The position numbers and the translations under genes were made by a program. A DNA stretch of 64,000 nt, taken from positions 1,001,757 to 1,065,756 of the forward strand of contig JANWVY010000001.1 in the NCBI GenBank assembly GCA_025056455.1, given 5' to 3'. This document shows, one piece after another, positions 1 through 8,800 of the stretch (its first letter is position 1; each line of letters opens with the position of its first letter). The notes beneath the pieces are model-generated. The model was not told the origin of the DNA. It saw nothing but the letters and a program-made list of their open reading frames with translations, and ran no database searches. The stretch comes from Bryobacteraceae bacterium. Lineage in GTDB: Bacteria; Acidobacteriota; Terriglobia; Bryobacterales; Bryobacteraceae.

Positions 1-29
1 ATTCGCAGCGGCTTACGCTCGGGCCCGTT

Positions 30-38
30 TGGTAGAAT
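30..38 (+). promoter_or_regulatory. candidate extended -10 element upstream of efp
   Basis: TGG followed by TAGAAT forms an extended -10 hexamer (TGn plus 5/6 match to TATAAT) about 58 bases before the efp start. No good -35 is visible at 17 bases, which is tolerable for an extended -10 promoter. The assignment rests on sequence match only. Confidence 0.3.
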
Positions 39-96
39 AGAGGGTTTCGCGCCTGATCGAAAATCACGCAATCTACCGGTTCATGAGGTTCTTTCA

Positions 97-654
97 ATGC
101 TTTCGGCAAACCAGTTGCGCCCTGGCATGGTGATTAAGTTCAACAACGAGCTGTATTCCATCTTCTCTTCCGTACACCGCACCCCGGGAAACCTTCGCGC
201 CTTTGTTCAGGTGCGAATGCGGAACTTGCGAACGGGCGCCATGATTGACGAGCGTTTTGCGTCCGACGACCGCTTCGAAAAAGCCAATCTCGATGAACAA
301 GAGATGGAGTATTTGTACGACGACGGCGAATATTACTATTTCATGAACACTGAGACGTTCGAACAAACGCATTTAACGAAGGATTTTCTCGGTGACGCCG
401 TGTATTACCTCACCCCGCAGCTCAAAGTCCGGGTGGAATTTTTCGAAGGCAAGGCCATTAGCGTCCAACTACCGCCAACTGTTGATTTGACCGTCGTTGA
501 GACCGAACCAGGCTTAAAAGGCGCGACCGTGTCTAACGTCACCAAACCCGCAAAACTGGAGACGGGACTCGTCGTGCAGGTGCCGCCGTTTATCAACCAG
601 GGCGAGAAGATTCGCGTGAATACGGCCGAAGGCACCTACCAGGAACGCGCTTAA
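97..654 (+). CDS. efp: elongation factor P
   Basis: This is the translation factor that binds between the ribosomal P and E sites and relieves stalling at consecutive prolines. The 185 residues match the family length. The KOW-like N-terminal domain, the central OB domain and the C-terminal OB domain (ending with a GEKIRVNT segment) are all recognisable. The start at 97 has a GAGG about six bases upstream. The loop that reaches the peptidyl transferase centre reads PGNLRAF (residues 30-36). The position occupied by modified Lys34 in E. coli is therefore Asn32. No epmA, epmB, earP or ymfI-like modification gene is in the window. The gene is followed by a convergent operon. Confidence 0.97.
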   Translation: MLSANQLRPGMVIKFNNELYSIFSSVHRTPGNLRAFVQVRMRNLRTGAMIDERFASDDRFEKANLDEQEMEYLYDDGEYYYFMNTETFEQTHLTKDFLGDAVYYLTPQLKVRVEFFEGKAISVQLPPTVDLTVVETEPGLKGATVSNVTKPAKLETGLVVQVPPFINQGEKIRVNTAEGTYQERA

Positions 655-709
655 GCGAAATTGGCCCATGTTTCGCAGCGGGGTTGACGCCGCGCCTCTC
701 GAGGCGGAA

Positions 710-1726
710 TCACGGCTTCGGCTCGGAAGTAGTCCTCGGAGACGGGAAAAGTTGGCGCGCCTGGAAGCGCGAGAGCAACTCTGCTGAACAAGGCCGCACC
801 GAACAAGCCGTCGCTAGCGCGTCGGCCACAGCGCCCTCCGGAGCCACAATCGAAACAGGTTTGGAGCGAGTGAGACCCAATCCAATGGCTGGATCCAAGA
901 TGTGCGAATAGCGCAGGCCGCCGATTTCGACAAACTGATGCTCATCGCCGCTCGTGGAGATTGCCGCGTTCTGTAAGGCGTAAACTTCACCCTCAGCTTC
1001 AATCATCCACCCTGCCTTACCTGGGGGCGGATCGCCTACGGCGATATCCCCGCTCACAGCAACGAGGACACGGCTCACTCCCAGCGAGCGTAGCAGCCGC
1101 ACGACTTCGCTGGCCGCAAACCCCTTGGCGATTCCTCCAGCATCAAGCAACATCGAATCGCGTAGCAGCGTAACCGTGTGCCGGCGTTTGTCAATCCGCA
1201 AGAATTGATAGCCGCAGCGCTGGCGTGCGATTGCGACGGCGTAGGGTTCGGGAAGTTGCTTCGTCTTTCTCGCTTCTCGCCAAAGAGACACAAGCGGTCC
1301 GAGAGTGATGTCGAAGGCTCCCCCTGTAGCCTGAGCGATTTCTTGAGCCAGCTCGATGACCCGCATCACGTCGTGGCTCACAGGGATGGGGACACCCTTG
1401 GGAGAACGGCTCAGCCGCGTAAACTCGCTGTCCGGACGGTAATCGGAGAGCTTCTCCTCGAGCTCCCGGATGCGCTGAAAGGCCCGCTCAAAGACACGTT
1501 GCGCGGCGACCGCATCCCGGGCGTAGAGCCGGATTTGCACGAGGGTCCCCATGTGTGGCTCGACCGCTTCGAAACGCTCGAGCGAGGCGCCGTGGAGCGC
1601 AACCAGCGAGTTGCAGCTGACCAAAACCGCGCCCCAAAAGACCCTCCAAGCGAGACGAAACCCACACGCGGAGCGCTTGGCGCCGGAACGTTGCCCCAGA
1701 AAGCTCGACCCCTGGCCCCCTCGCAT
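710..1726 (-). CDS. apbE: ApbE-family FAD:protein FMN transferase
   Basis: Members of this family move FMN from FAD onto Ser/Thr of target redox proteins, usually on the periplasmic side. The 338-residue protein has a hydrophobic N-terminal segment (about residues 25-47), then the ApbE fold. DAGGIAKGFAA and the ISTSGDEHQF...HILDP block, which are the FAD and Mg-binding signatures, are intact. The open frame extends upstream to 2029 but overlaps the previous gene. The ATG at 1726 forms a TGATG overlap with that gene's stop and is chosen as the start. It is the last gene of a three-gene operon with an exported oxidoreductase and a cytochrome c fusion. I see no obvious flavinylation target motif in those two neighbours. 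Confidence 0.9.
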   Translation of the reverse strand: MRGGQGSSFLGQRSGAKRSACGFRLAWRVFWGAVLVSCNSLVALHGASLERFEAVEPHMGTLVQIRLYARDAVAAQRVFERAFQRIRELEEKLSDYRPDSEFTRLSRSPKGVPIPVSHDVMRVIELAQEIAQATGGAFDITLGPLVSLWREARKTKQLPEPYAVAIARQRCGYQFLRIDKRRHTVTLLRDSMLLDAGGIAKGFAASEVVRLLRSLGVSRVLVAVSGDIAVGDPPPGKAGWMIEAEGEVYALQNAAISTSGDEHQFVEIGGLRYSHILDPAIGLGLTRSKPVSIVAPEGAVADALATACSVRPCSAELLSRFQARQLFPSPRTTSEPKP

Positions 1727-3042
1727 CACTCTTTTTCTACGCCGCTGTTCCAGTAATGGAACATCTCTTCCGCCGTGGGCACTCTCAGCGGACGTACCAA
1801 CCGAAAGCCGAGCCATTGGGCGTCGGTGTGATACCAAATACTCTTCGGTAGCTGGGGGTCCTGCATCTTCCAACTGGGATCCGAGGGGGTGCGCGCGGCG
1901 CAACGCAAACTCGCAGCGTCGTCGTTCCAAGAGCCGCCCCGCACCGCGTGCGGATAGGGCTTCGTGGCTTTCACCCACGGCATGCGCGCAGGGCCGGGGC
2001 GATAAGGCGCATATTGGTCGAGCGTCCACTCCATCACGTTGCCATGCATGTCATGAAGACCCCAAGGATTTGGTTTCTTGCTCCCCACTTTTTCGTACTT
2101 CCCGTTGCTGTTGTCAGCAAACCATGCGTATTCGCCCAGCTGAGAAGGATCCTCACCAAAGGAATAGGCCGTAGTTGTACCGGCGCGGCAAGCGTATTCC
2201 CATTCGGCTTCCGTTGGCAGGCGGTAAAAATGGCCCGTGCGGGCGCTTAGCCACTGGGCGTATTTGTTGGCCGCATGCTGCGTCATGCTAATGGCGGGGT
2301 AACCATGAATCCCCATCCCGAAGCTCATCTCCACATAGGGGCGTGTGGGACGGCTGACGGCATCTACTACAGGATCGGCACCTGGCGTTTCTCCCGCTTG
2401 CTGCGAGAACATGAACAGCCGGTATTCATCCCACGTCACCTCGTATTTCCCCATCCAGAAAGGTTCGAGGGTGATGATGCGTTGAGGTCCCTCGTCGTCT
2501 CTGCGGCCTTTCTCAGAAGGTGGTGAGCCCATCGTGAACTGGCCTCCTGGAATCGGCACCATCTCAAAGGAAACAGTCGTATTGGGAATCGTCATCCGGT
2601 AGGGCTTCATCTGGGCTGGAGAGGCTTGTTTGGATGCAGCGAGGATTCGCTCGTGGAGCCGTTCCACCAGAGCCCGTTCATCCAGCTTGGTGCCGGTTTT
2701 TGGAGCAATCACAAACCCGGCGGGCCAGCGAGCGCCCAAAGCAATCCACTGGCGGATGCGATCGCGTTGCTCCTTGGGCAGCTGGGGACCGCCAGGAGGC
2801 ATGGCGCCCGCGCGGTTCGGCGGCAGATCCATGCGCAGCAACAGACTGCTGCGATCGGGCCGCCCCACCACGACGGCCTTGGCCACACCTTCAGCCGTAT
2901 CCAAACGCAAGCCCCCCAGCGCCTTTTGCCCGTTGTGACAACTCCAACACTGCGCCTCAAGCACCCGCGCGACGTCGCGTTGGAAGTCCACTGGCTGCGC
3001 CGCAAGACCCGAAACAACCCAAAGGAAAAGCGGAAAACTCAT
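1726..3042 (-). CDS. exported cytochrome c (PSCyt1) fused to an FGE/SUMF1-fold domain
   Basis: A short signal peptide (residues 1-15) is followed by a PSCyt1-type haem domain. It has CWSCH (Cys32, Cys35, His36 for covalent haem), a candidate axial Met81 in an MPPGG motif, and the closing WIALGARWP segment. Residues of about 150-430 form a formylglycine-generating-enzyme fold, with LPTEAEWEYACRAGT, HGNVMEWT and RGGSWNDD. The cysteine pair of true FGE after RGGS is absent, so sulfatase maturation is unlikely. The domain may bind a ligand or carry out another reaction. The start at 3042 overlaps the upstream stop by one base (TGATG), and the end overlaps apbE in the same way. An upstream in-frame ATG at 3102 lies inside the previous gene and is rejected. 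Confidence 0.85.
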   Translation of the reverse strand: MSFPLFLWVVSGLAAQPVDFQRDVARVLEAQCWSCHNGQKALGGLRLDTAEGVAKAVVVGRPDRSSLLLRMDLPPNRAGAMPPGGPQLPKEQRDRIRQWIALGARWPAGFVIAPKTGTKLDERALVERLHERILAASKQASPAQMKPYRMTIPNTTVSFEMVPIPGGQFTMGSPPSEKGRRDDEGPQRIITLEPFWMGKYEVTWDEYRLFMFSQQAGETPGADPVVDAVSRPTRPYVEMSFGMGIHGYPAISMTQHAANKYAQWLSARTGHFYRLPTEAEWEYACRAGTTTAYSFGEDPSQLGEYAWFADNSNGKYEKVGSKKPNPWGLHDMHGNVMEWTLDQYAPYRPGPARMPWVKATKPYPHAVRGGSWNDDAASLRCAARTPSDPSWKMQDPQLPKSIWYHTDAQWLGFRLVRPLRVPTAEEMFHYWNSGVEKE

Positions 3043-4313
3043 CAGAGAAATTTCGTGACTCCAGGGCGAGCAAGCGGCGGCACTTCCAACGTTCCGTTCC
3101 AATCGAGCTTGTCCGGAAACAGCTTTTCTTGCGACTGGAGCGCCTGATCCCAGCTAATCTGCTGCCCAGTGTAAGCGGCCATGCGCCCCATGATGGCCAG
3201 CATCGTGCTTGTCGCCATCCAGATGCCGTCGTTCACCGGCTGTCCGCGCCGGATTGAAGCAAACAAGGCGTCATGCTCGGCTTGATACATGTCGTTGCGC
3301 GGCCCGCTATAGGTCCAATTCTTCTCACCCTGAATACGGGGGTTCGGGCCCCTGCCGATGGTGCAAGTCCCTTTGGTGCCGAGGATGTAGTCTGCGTTCT
3401 CGTTGTAGCAGCCCTCCATCTGCCGGCAGCCAAGGAACGCCCTGACGTTGTTGGGATAAAGATAATTCACGGCGAAATGGTCAAAGATGTTGCCGCCCTC
3501 GGCAGGAATCTGACGGCCGCCCACGGCCACACAACTCAAGGGAGGTTTGTCGTCCATGGCCCAGGCGATTTTATCCACGCTGTGAACAGCCTGCTCCACC
3601 AGGCCGTCTCCGGAAAGAAATGTGAAGTTGTACCAGTTGCGAATCATCCATTCAACATCGCTCATGCCCGCTGGACGAGAAGAAGCCGGAGGCATGGGCT
3701 TCACGGGGCTGGTGTAGTAGGTAGCGTAGTAGGCCACCACGTTGCCGATAGCGCCACTTTTGATTTGCTCGAAGGTAGCCCGAACCTGGGCGCTGTACCG
3801 CCAGCAAAAACCCGACACGATGGAGAGGTTTTTCTGCTGAGCCAAACGGGCCGAGTCCAAAACGCTTCGTACGCCGGGCGCATCCACGGCGACTGGTTTT
3901 TCGCAGAAGACGTGTTTCCCCGCTTCGATCGACGCGCGCAAATGCTGGGGACGGAAGCCGGGGGGTGTGGCAAGCAAAACCACATCTACGCCGCTGTCAA
4001 TCACCTTCTGGTAGGCATCCAGACCCACAAAGATGTTCCGCGGCTCGACCTGCACCTTTGCGCCCGCCACTGCCTTCAGGCGTTCCAAACACTGCTGGGC
4101 GCGCTCAAGGTCGATGTCCGCCACAGCAGTTAAGTGAGCATAATCGTCCGCCTTCATGGCCTGCGCCGCAGCACCAGTTCCGCGTCCCCCGCAACCCACC
4201 AACCCCACTTTCAACACCTTGCCAGCCTGGAGACCAGAAACCATGGCGGGGACTGCGGCAGGAAGGGACGCTTTTAAAAACGCGCGCCGGGCCGTCAGCA
4301 AAGAACTGTTCAT
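3042..4313 (-). CDS. Tat-exported Gfo/Idh/MocA-family oxidoreductase
   Basis: This is a 423-residue NAD(P)-dependent oxidoreductase, family level only. The N-terminus carries a twin-arginine motif (RRAFLK, residues 9-14) and a hydrophobic stretch. The Rossmann motif GLVGCGGRGTG (about 37-47) and the family EKP motif (in CEKPVAVD) follow. Zymomonas glucose-fructose oxidoreductase is a precedent for export with a tightly bound cofactor. The start at 4313 is chosen because it sets up the Tat signal; the frame stays open to 4472. It is the first gene of an operon with the cytochrome c/FGE fusion and apbE. The substrate is unknown, probably a sugar or inositol derivative. Confidence 0.9.
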   Translation of the reverse strand: MNSSLLTARRAFLKASLPAAVPAMVSGLQAGKVLKVGLVGCGGRGTGAAAQAMKADDYAHLTAVADIDLERAQQCLERLKAVAGAKVQVEPRNIFVGLDAYQKVIDSGVDVVLLATPPGFRPQHLRASIEAGKHVFCEKPVAVDAPGVRSVLDSARLAQQKNLSIVSGFCWRYSAQVRATFEQIKSGAIGNVVAYYATYYTSPVKPMPPASSRPAGMSDVEWMIRNWYNFTFLSGDGLVEQAVHSVDKIAWAMDDKPPLSCVAVGGRQIPAEGGNIFDHFAVNYLYPNNVRAFLGCRQMEGCYNENADYILGTKGTCTIGRGPNPRIQGEKNWTYSGPRNDMYQAEHDALFASIRRGQPVNDGIWMATSTMLAIMGRMAAYTGQQISWDQALQSQEKLFPDKLDWNGTLEVPPLARPGVTKFL

Positions 4314-4347
4314 GTGCCCAGTATAAAATGCAGAAGAATTCCTCCCC

Positions 4348-5202
4348 ATGAGACGGAGACAGTTGTTCGCGTCTTTTGCGCTCTTTGACCGGCTCTGCGC
4401 CGCTTGGGGACAATCCAGACAGAACCCGTCGCCGATGGTGGAACACACTCGGGCACACGAACGCCTGACCATTAAGGATTGGAGTTCCCGGAAAGTCGCA
4501 CTGTCGCTCGGCTCCCTGTTTGTTCCTCTCCGCTACCGGAGTGGAAAACTGCTTGTGTTCTTCCACGGCGGAAACGGTGTAGCCGAAGAGGCGGCCTCAC
4601 GCTACGGAGATCTCGCCGTACTCTCGGTGGCGCTTTCCGGCACTTCGGATGCCTATGTGCAGGCTTTTTCACAGGCAGGCCGCTTCGGCCAACTGTTAGC
4701 CGAAGCAGAAAACCGGTCTGGAAAGTCCTTCCAGTCAATCGTTTTTGGAGGTTGGAGCGCAGGCTGCGGCGCTATTCGAACCATTTTGCGGGAACCACAA
4801 GATTACGCGCGCGCACACGCCGTTCTGGCGCTGGACGGGATCCATACGGGCTATCTTAACGGGGCGCCAGGACCGCTCGAACCGGCCCTGGAAACCGAAC
4901 ATCTGGAAATTTACCTGAAGTTTGCCCGCGACGCTCTCGCTGGCCGCAAACAATTGCTGATTACGCACACAGAGATTTTTCCCGGCACATTCGCCAGTAC
5001 AACAGAAACTGCCGATTGGATTATCGGTCAGCTGGGCTTGCGCCGGAAAGCCATACTCAAATGGGGGCCCCGCAAAACCCAGCAGATTAGCGAAATTCGC
5101 GAAGGCAGACTGTGGATCCTGGGCTTTGCTGGCAACTCAGCGCCGGATCACGTCGATCAACTCCATGCTCTGCCGGAATACCTCAGATGGATTCAGTGGT
5201 GA
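4348..5202 (+). CDS. secreted alpha/beta-hydrolase-like protein
   Basis: This 284-residue protein has a short N-terminal hydrophobic segment. The chain shows an alpha/beta-hydrolase pattern: LLVFFHGG as the strand and oxyanion loop, GWSAGCG as a nucleophile elbow of GxSxG type, LDGIH as a possible acid, and a late His in NSAPDHVDQ. The substrate cannot be told. It is divergent from the redox operon (34 bases between starts) and convergent with mutM, its stop lying five bases from the mutM stop. The signal peptide is weak, so export is uncertain. Confidence 0.72.
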   Translation: MRRRQLFASFALFDRLCAAWGQSRQNPSPMVEHTRAHERLTIKDWSSRKVALSLGSLFVPLRYRSGKLLVFFHGGNGVAEEAASRYGDLAVLSVALSGTSDAYVQAFSQAGRFGQLLAEAENRSGKSFQSIVFGGWSAGCGAIRTILREPQDYARAHAVLALDGIHTGYLNGAPGPLEPALETEHLEIYLKFARDALAGRKQLLITHTEIFPGTFASTTETADWIIGQLGLRRKAILKWGPRKTQQISEIREGRLWILGFAGNSAPDHVDQLHALPEYLRWIQW

Positions 5203-5206
5203 CAGC

Positions 5207-5986
5207 TTAGCTTCTCTGGCACCGCGGACAGTAATGAGTGCCACGCTGGCCGATCACGATGCGACGAATGGCTGCCCCGCAAACCGGACAGGGCATTCCT
5301 TGCCTGCCATAAACCTGATGGAATCGCTGGAATTCTCCCGCAGCGCCCCAGGCGTCCACATAGTCCGAAATCGAGGAGCCGCCATGAGCAATCGCTTCGC
5401 GGAGAACGTCTTGAATGGCCGCATAGAGCCTGCGGGCGCGGCGCTGCGACAAACGCCCGGCCAAGGCCCTAGGGTGGATGCCTGAGCGAAACAAAGATTC
5501 GTCGGCGTAAATATTGCCGAGCCCCCCAAGAAAGCGCTGGTTGAGCAGTAGCGCTTTGATGTTTCCGCGGCGTGCGCGGAGCCGCTGCACGAACTGCTCT
5601 GCGGAGATGGTCAAGGCGTCGGGGCCAAGCGCCGCCAGCCTTTCCGGGACCCCGGCCGACCACTGTAACCGCCCGAACATTCGCACATCGTCATACAGCA
5701 ACTCGCCACCATCGAGGTGAAACACGACCCGCGTATACGGGGTGCGGCAGGCATCCAACAGCAACTTGCCGGTCATGCCGAGATGAACCCACAGGAAACC
5801 ACCCGCGCATTCAATCAGAATATTCTTGCCATGCCGGCGAACGTCCGAAACGCGCTGGCCTGCTAGCGGGCGAAGCGAGGTTTTACAGACCAAAGGGGCA
5901 AGAACTTCGACATCCTCGAAGCGGCGTCCCAGAAGTCGGGGCGCAAGGCCCGCGACGATGGTTTCCACCTCAGGTAGTTCAGGCAC
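5207..5986 (-). CDS. mutM: formamidopyrimidine-DNA glycosylase
   Basis: This base-excision repair enzyme removes 8-oxoguanine and cleaves the abasic site. After the initiator the protein begins PELPEVETI, giving the catalytic Pro and Glu. RRHGKNIL carries the conserved Lys. NIYADE, and the C-terminal four-cysteine zinc finger (CPVC...CPRC), are intact. At 259 residues it is close to the usual 270. The start codon is GTG and lies inside the Rieske gene, overlapping its stop by eight bases, so translation of the two is probably coupled. Confidence 0.95.
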   Translation of the reverse strand: MPELPEVETIVAGLAPRLLGRRFEDVEVLAPLVCKTSLRPLAGQRVSDVRRHGKNILIECAGGFLWVHLGMTGKLLLDACRTPYTRVVFHLDGGELLYDDVRMFGRLQWSAGVPERLAALGPDALTISAEQFVQRLRARRGNIKALLLNQRFLGGLGNIYADESLFRSGIHPRALAGRLSQRRARRLYAAIQDVLREAIAHGGSSISDYVDAWGAAGEFQRFHQVYGRQGMPCPVCGAAIRRIVIGQRGTHYCPRCQRS

Positions 5987-6308
5987 TGGAACCGCGAGCG
6001 TCTGATTCGATGTTGATGAATACTTCCCCGTTTTCCACCATCACTTCATAACGCTTGAGACAGATGGCGGGATTATAGTCATGCTCGCCCGTTACGCAAT
6101 CGAAGGCCCAAGCATGCCAGGGGCAAACCAGCGTGGCGCCATGAAGCGCCCCTTGACCTAGCGGCGCGCCGCGATGCGGGCACGTTCCCTCCACTGCGAA
6201 CAGCTTTCCCTCCACATTGGCCAGAGCCACCGGGACACCCTGAATACGGACATCGCGCAGTGCACCAGGAGGAATATCGTGCAGCTTCGCAGCAAATTCA
6301 AACGGCAT
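5979..6308 (-). CDS. Rieske [2Fe-2S] ferredoxin-like protein
   Basis: This 109-residue single-domain Rieske protein has CPH (Cys43, His45) and CPWH (Cys62, His65), the four cluster ligands. It has no signal peptide or membrane segment, so it resembles the small ferredoxin subunits of dioxygenases and NirD-type proteins rather than the bc1 subunit. The start at 6308 is preferred. Upstream in-frame codons would run across the divergent gene at 6325. Its 3' end overlaps mutM. No oxygenase partner is adjacent, so its electron partner is unknown. Confidence 0.9.
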   Translation of the reverse strand: MPFEFAAKLHDIPPGALRDVRIQGVPVALANVEGKLFAVEGTCPHRGAPLGQGALHGATLVCPWHAWAFDCVTGEHDYNPAICLKRYEVMVENGEVFINIESDARGSSA

Positions 6309-6324
6309 ACTACAATAAGCTACC

Positions 6325-7299
6325 ATGCGGCGCTGGCCTTGCCCCGTTGCTTTCTTGCTAGCCGCCGTTCTGCTGTCGAGCAGCTGCAAAAGAGATCATG
6401 GCAAAACCGTGGGTGTTGTGCCCAAGGGTGCAAACCATATTTTTTGGCAAACCGTTCACGCGGGCGCCATTCAAGCTGCAAGAGAATACGGCCTCGAAGT
6501 CGAATGGAACGCGCCAGCACTAGAAATTGACGCGAGCCGCCAGATTGAAATCGTGGAATCGATGGTCACGCGGCGGCTAGCCGGTATTGCTCTTGCTCCG
6601 GTCGATAAAAAAGCGCTCGTTGGCGTCGTGGAACGAGCAGCCCGTGCCGGTATTCCCGTCTCCATTTTTGATTCCGGAATCGATACAGACAAACGGATCT
6701 GCTACGTCGCGACAAACAACGAAGAGGGAGGACGAATAGCGGCGCGACGGTTAGGCGAAATTCTCGGAGGTAAAGGCAAGGTGGCCGTGATTGGTTTTAT
6801 GCCCGGTAGTGCGTCCACCATGGAGCGCGAGCACGGTTTTCAAGACGAGATGCGCTCGCGGTTTCCCCAAGTGAATCTGGTCGCCTTACAGTTTGGCATG
6901 GCAAGCCAGGCGAAAGCCATGGCCGCTACTGAAAACGTCTTGGCTGCCCATCCCGACCTCGCTGGCTTGTTCGCGGATAATGAATCGAGCTCGGCCGGCG
7001 CTGTCCAGGCGCTCAAGTCCCGCGGCGCGCGTCAAGTACGCATGGTGGCCTTCGATGCCTCGGAGTCTTTGGTCGCCGACATGAAGGCTGGTTGGATCGA
7101 TTCCATCGTCGTACAAAATCCCTTTCGCATGGGCTATGAAGCCACGCGAGCGATTGGGATGAAGTTGCGAGGCGAAACGCCACAGCCTTTTATCGACTCG
7201 GGGGCCAGACTTGTCCGGGTAGAGAATTTGGACGAGCCCGCAGTGAAGGAGCTACTGTTTCCCGACCTCAAGCGATTTCTCACGCCACAGCGGCACTGA
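6325..7299 (+). CDS. sugar-type periplasmic binding lipoprotein (RbsB-like)
   Basis: This 324-residue solute-binding protein of ribose/galactose type (Peripla_BP_4) begins with a lipoprotein signal peptide ending in a lipobox, LSSSC. The body shows the typical pattern: VGVVPKGANHIFW, then the DSGID hinge region, then an alternating alpha/beta second lobe with ADNESSSAGA. No ATPase or permease gene of a sugar ABC transporter lies nearby. It must work with a distant transporter or act as a sensor. Only 16 bases separate its start from the divergent Rieske start. Confidence 0.9.
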   Translation: MRRWPCPVAFLLAAVLLSSSCKRDHGKTVGVVPKGANHIFWQTVHAGAIQAAREYGLEVEWNAPALEIDASRQIEIVESMVTRRLAGIALAPVDKKALVGVVERAARAGIPVSIFDSGIDTDKRICYVATNNEEGGRIAARRLGEILGGKGKVAVIGFMPGSASTMEREHGFQDEMRSRFPQVNLVALQFGMASQAKAMAATENVLAAHPDLAGLFADNESSSAGAVQALKSRGARQVRMVAFDASESLVADMKAGWIDSIVVQNPFRMGYEATRAIGMKLRGETPQPFIDSGARLVRVENLDEPAVKELLFPDLKRFLTPQRH

Positions 7300-7366
7300 G
7301 AGAAACAAACGCCGACCTCCGCCAGCCAAGCCTCGTGGACGCAGCTACCTGGCTCGGTTGCGCTGA

Positions 7367-8737
<1,371 letters not shown>

Positions 8738-8800
8738 TTCCCGCGCCAGTCACGGCGAGAGCGCTCGGAATCAGAACGCGTCCAGCTGCGGCTGGCTTGC

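Noticed and set aside
691-707. Short hairpin between efp and apbE ends
   Set aside because: Only a 5-bp stem with a 4-base loop and no T-run; too weak to list as terminator.
1178-1756. 192-codon plus-strand open frame
   Set aside because: Antisense to apbE, whose motifs are clear; the frame shows no recognisable pattern.
1726-3042. Reading this gene as a sulfatase-maturing FGE
   Set aside because: The catalytic cysteine pair is absent, and a haem domain is fused at the N-terminus.
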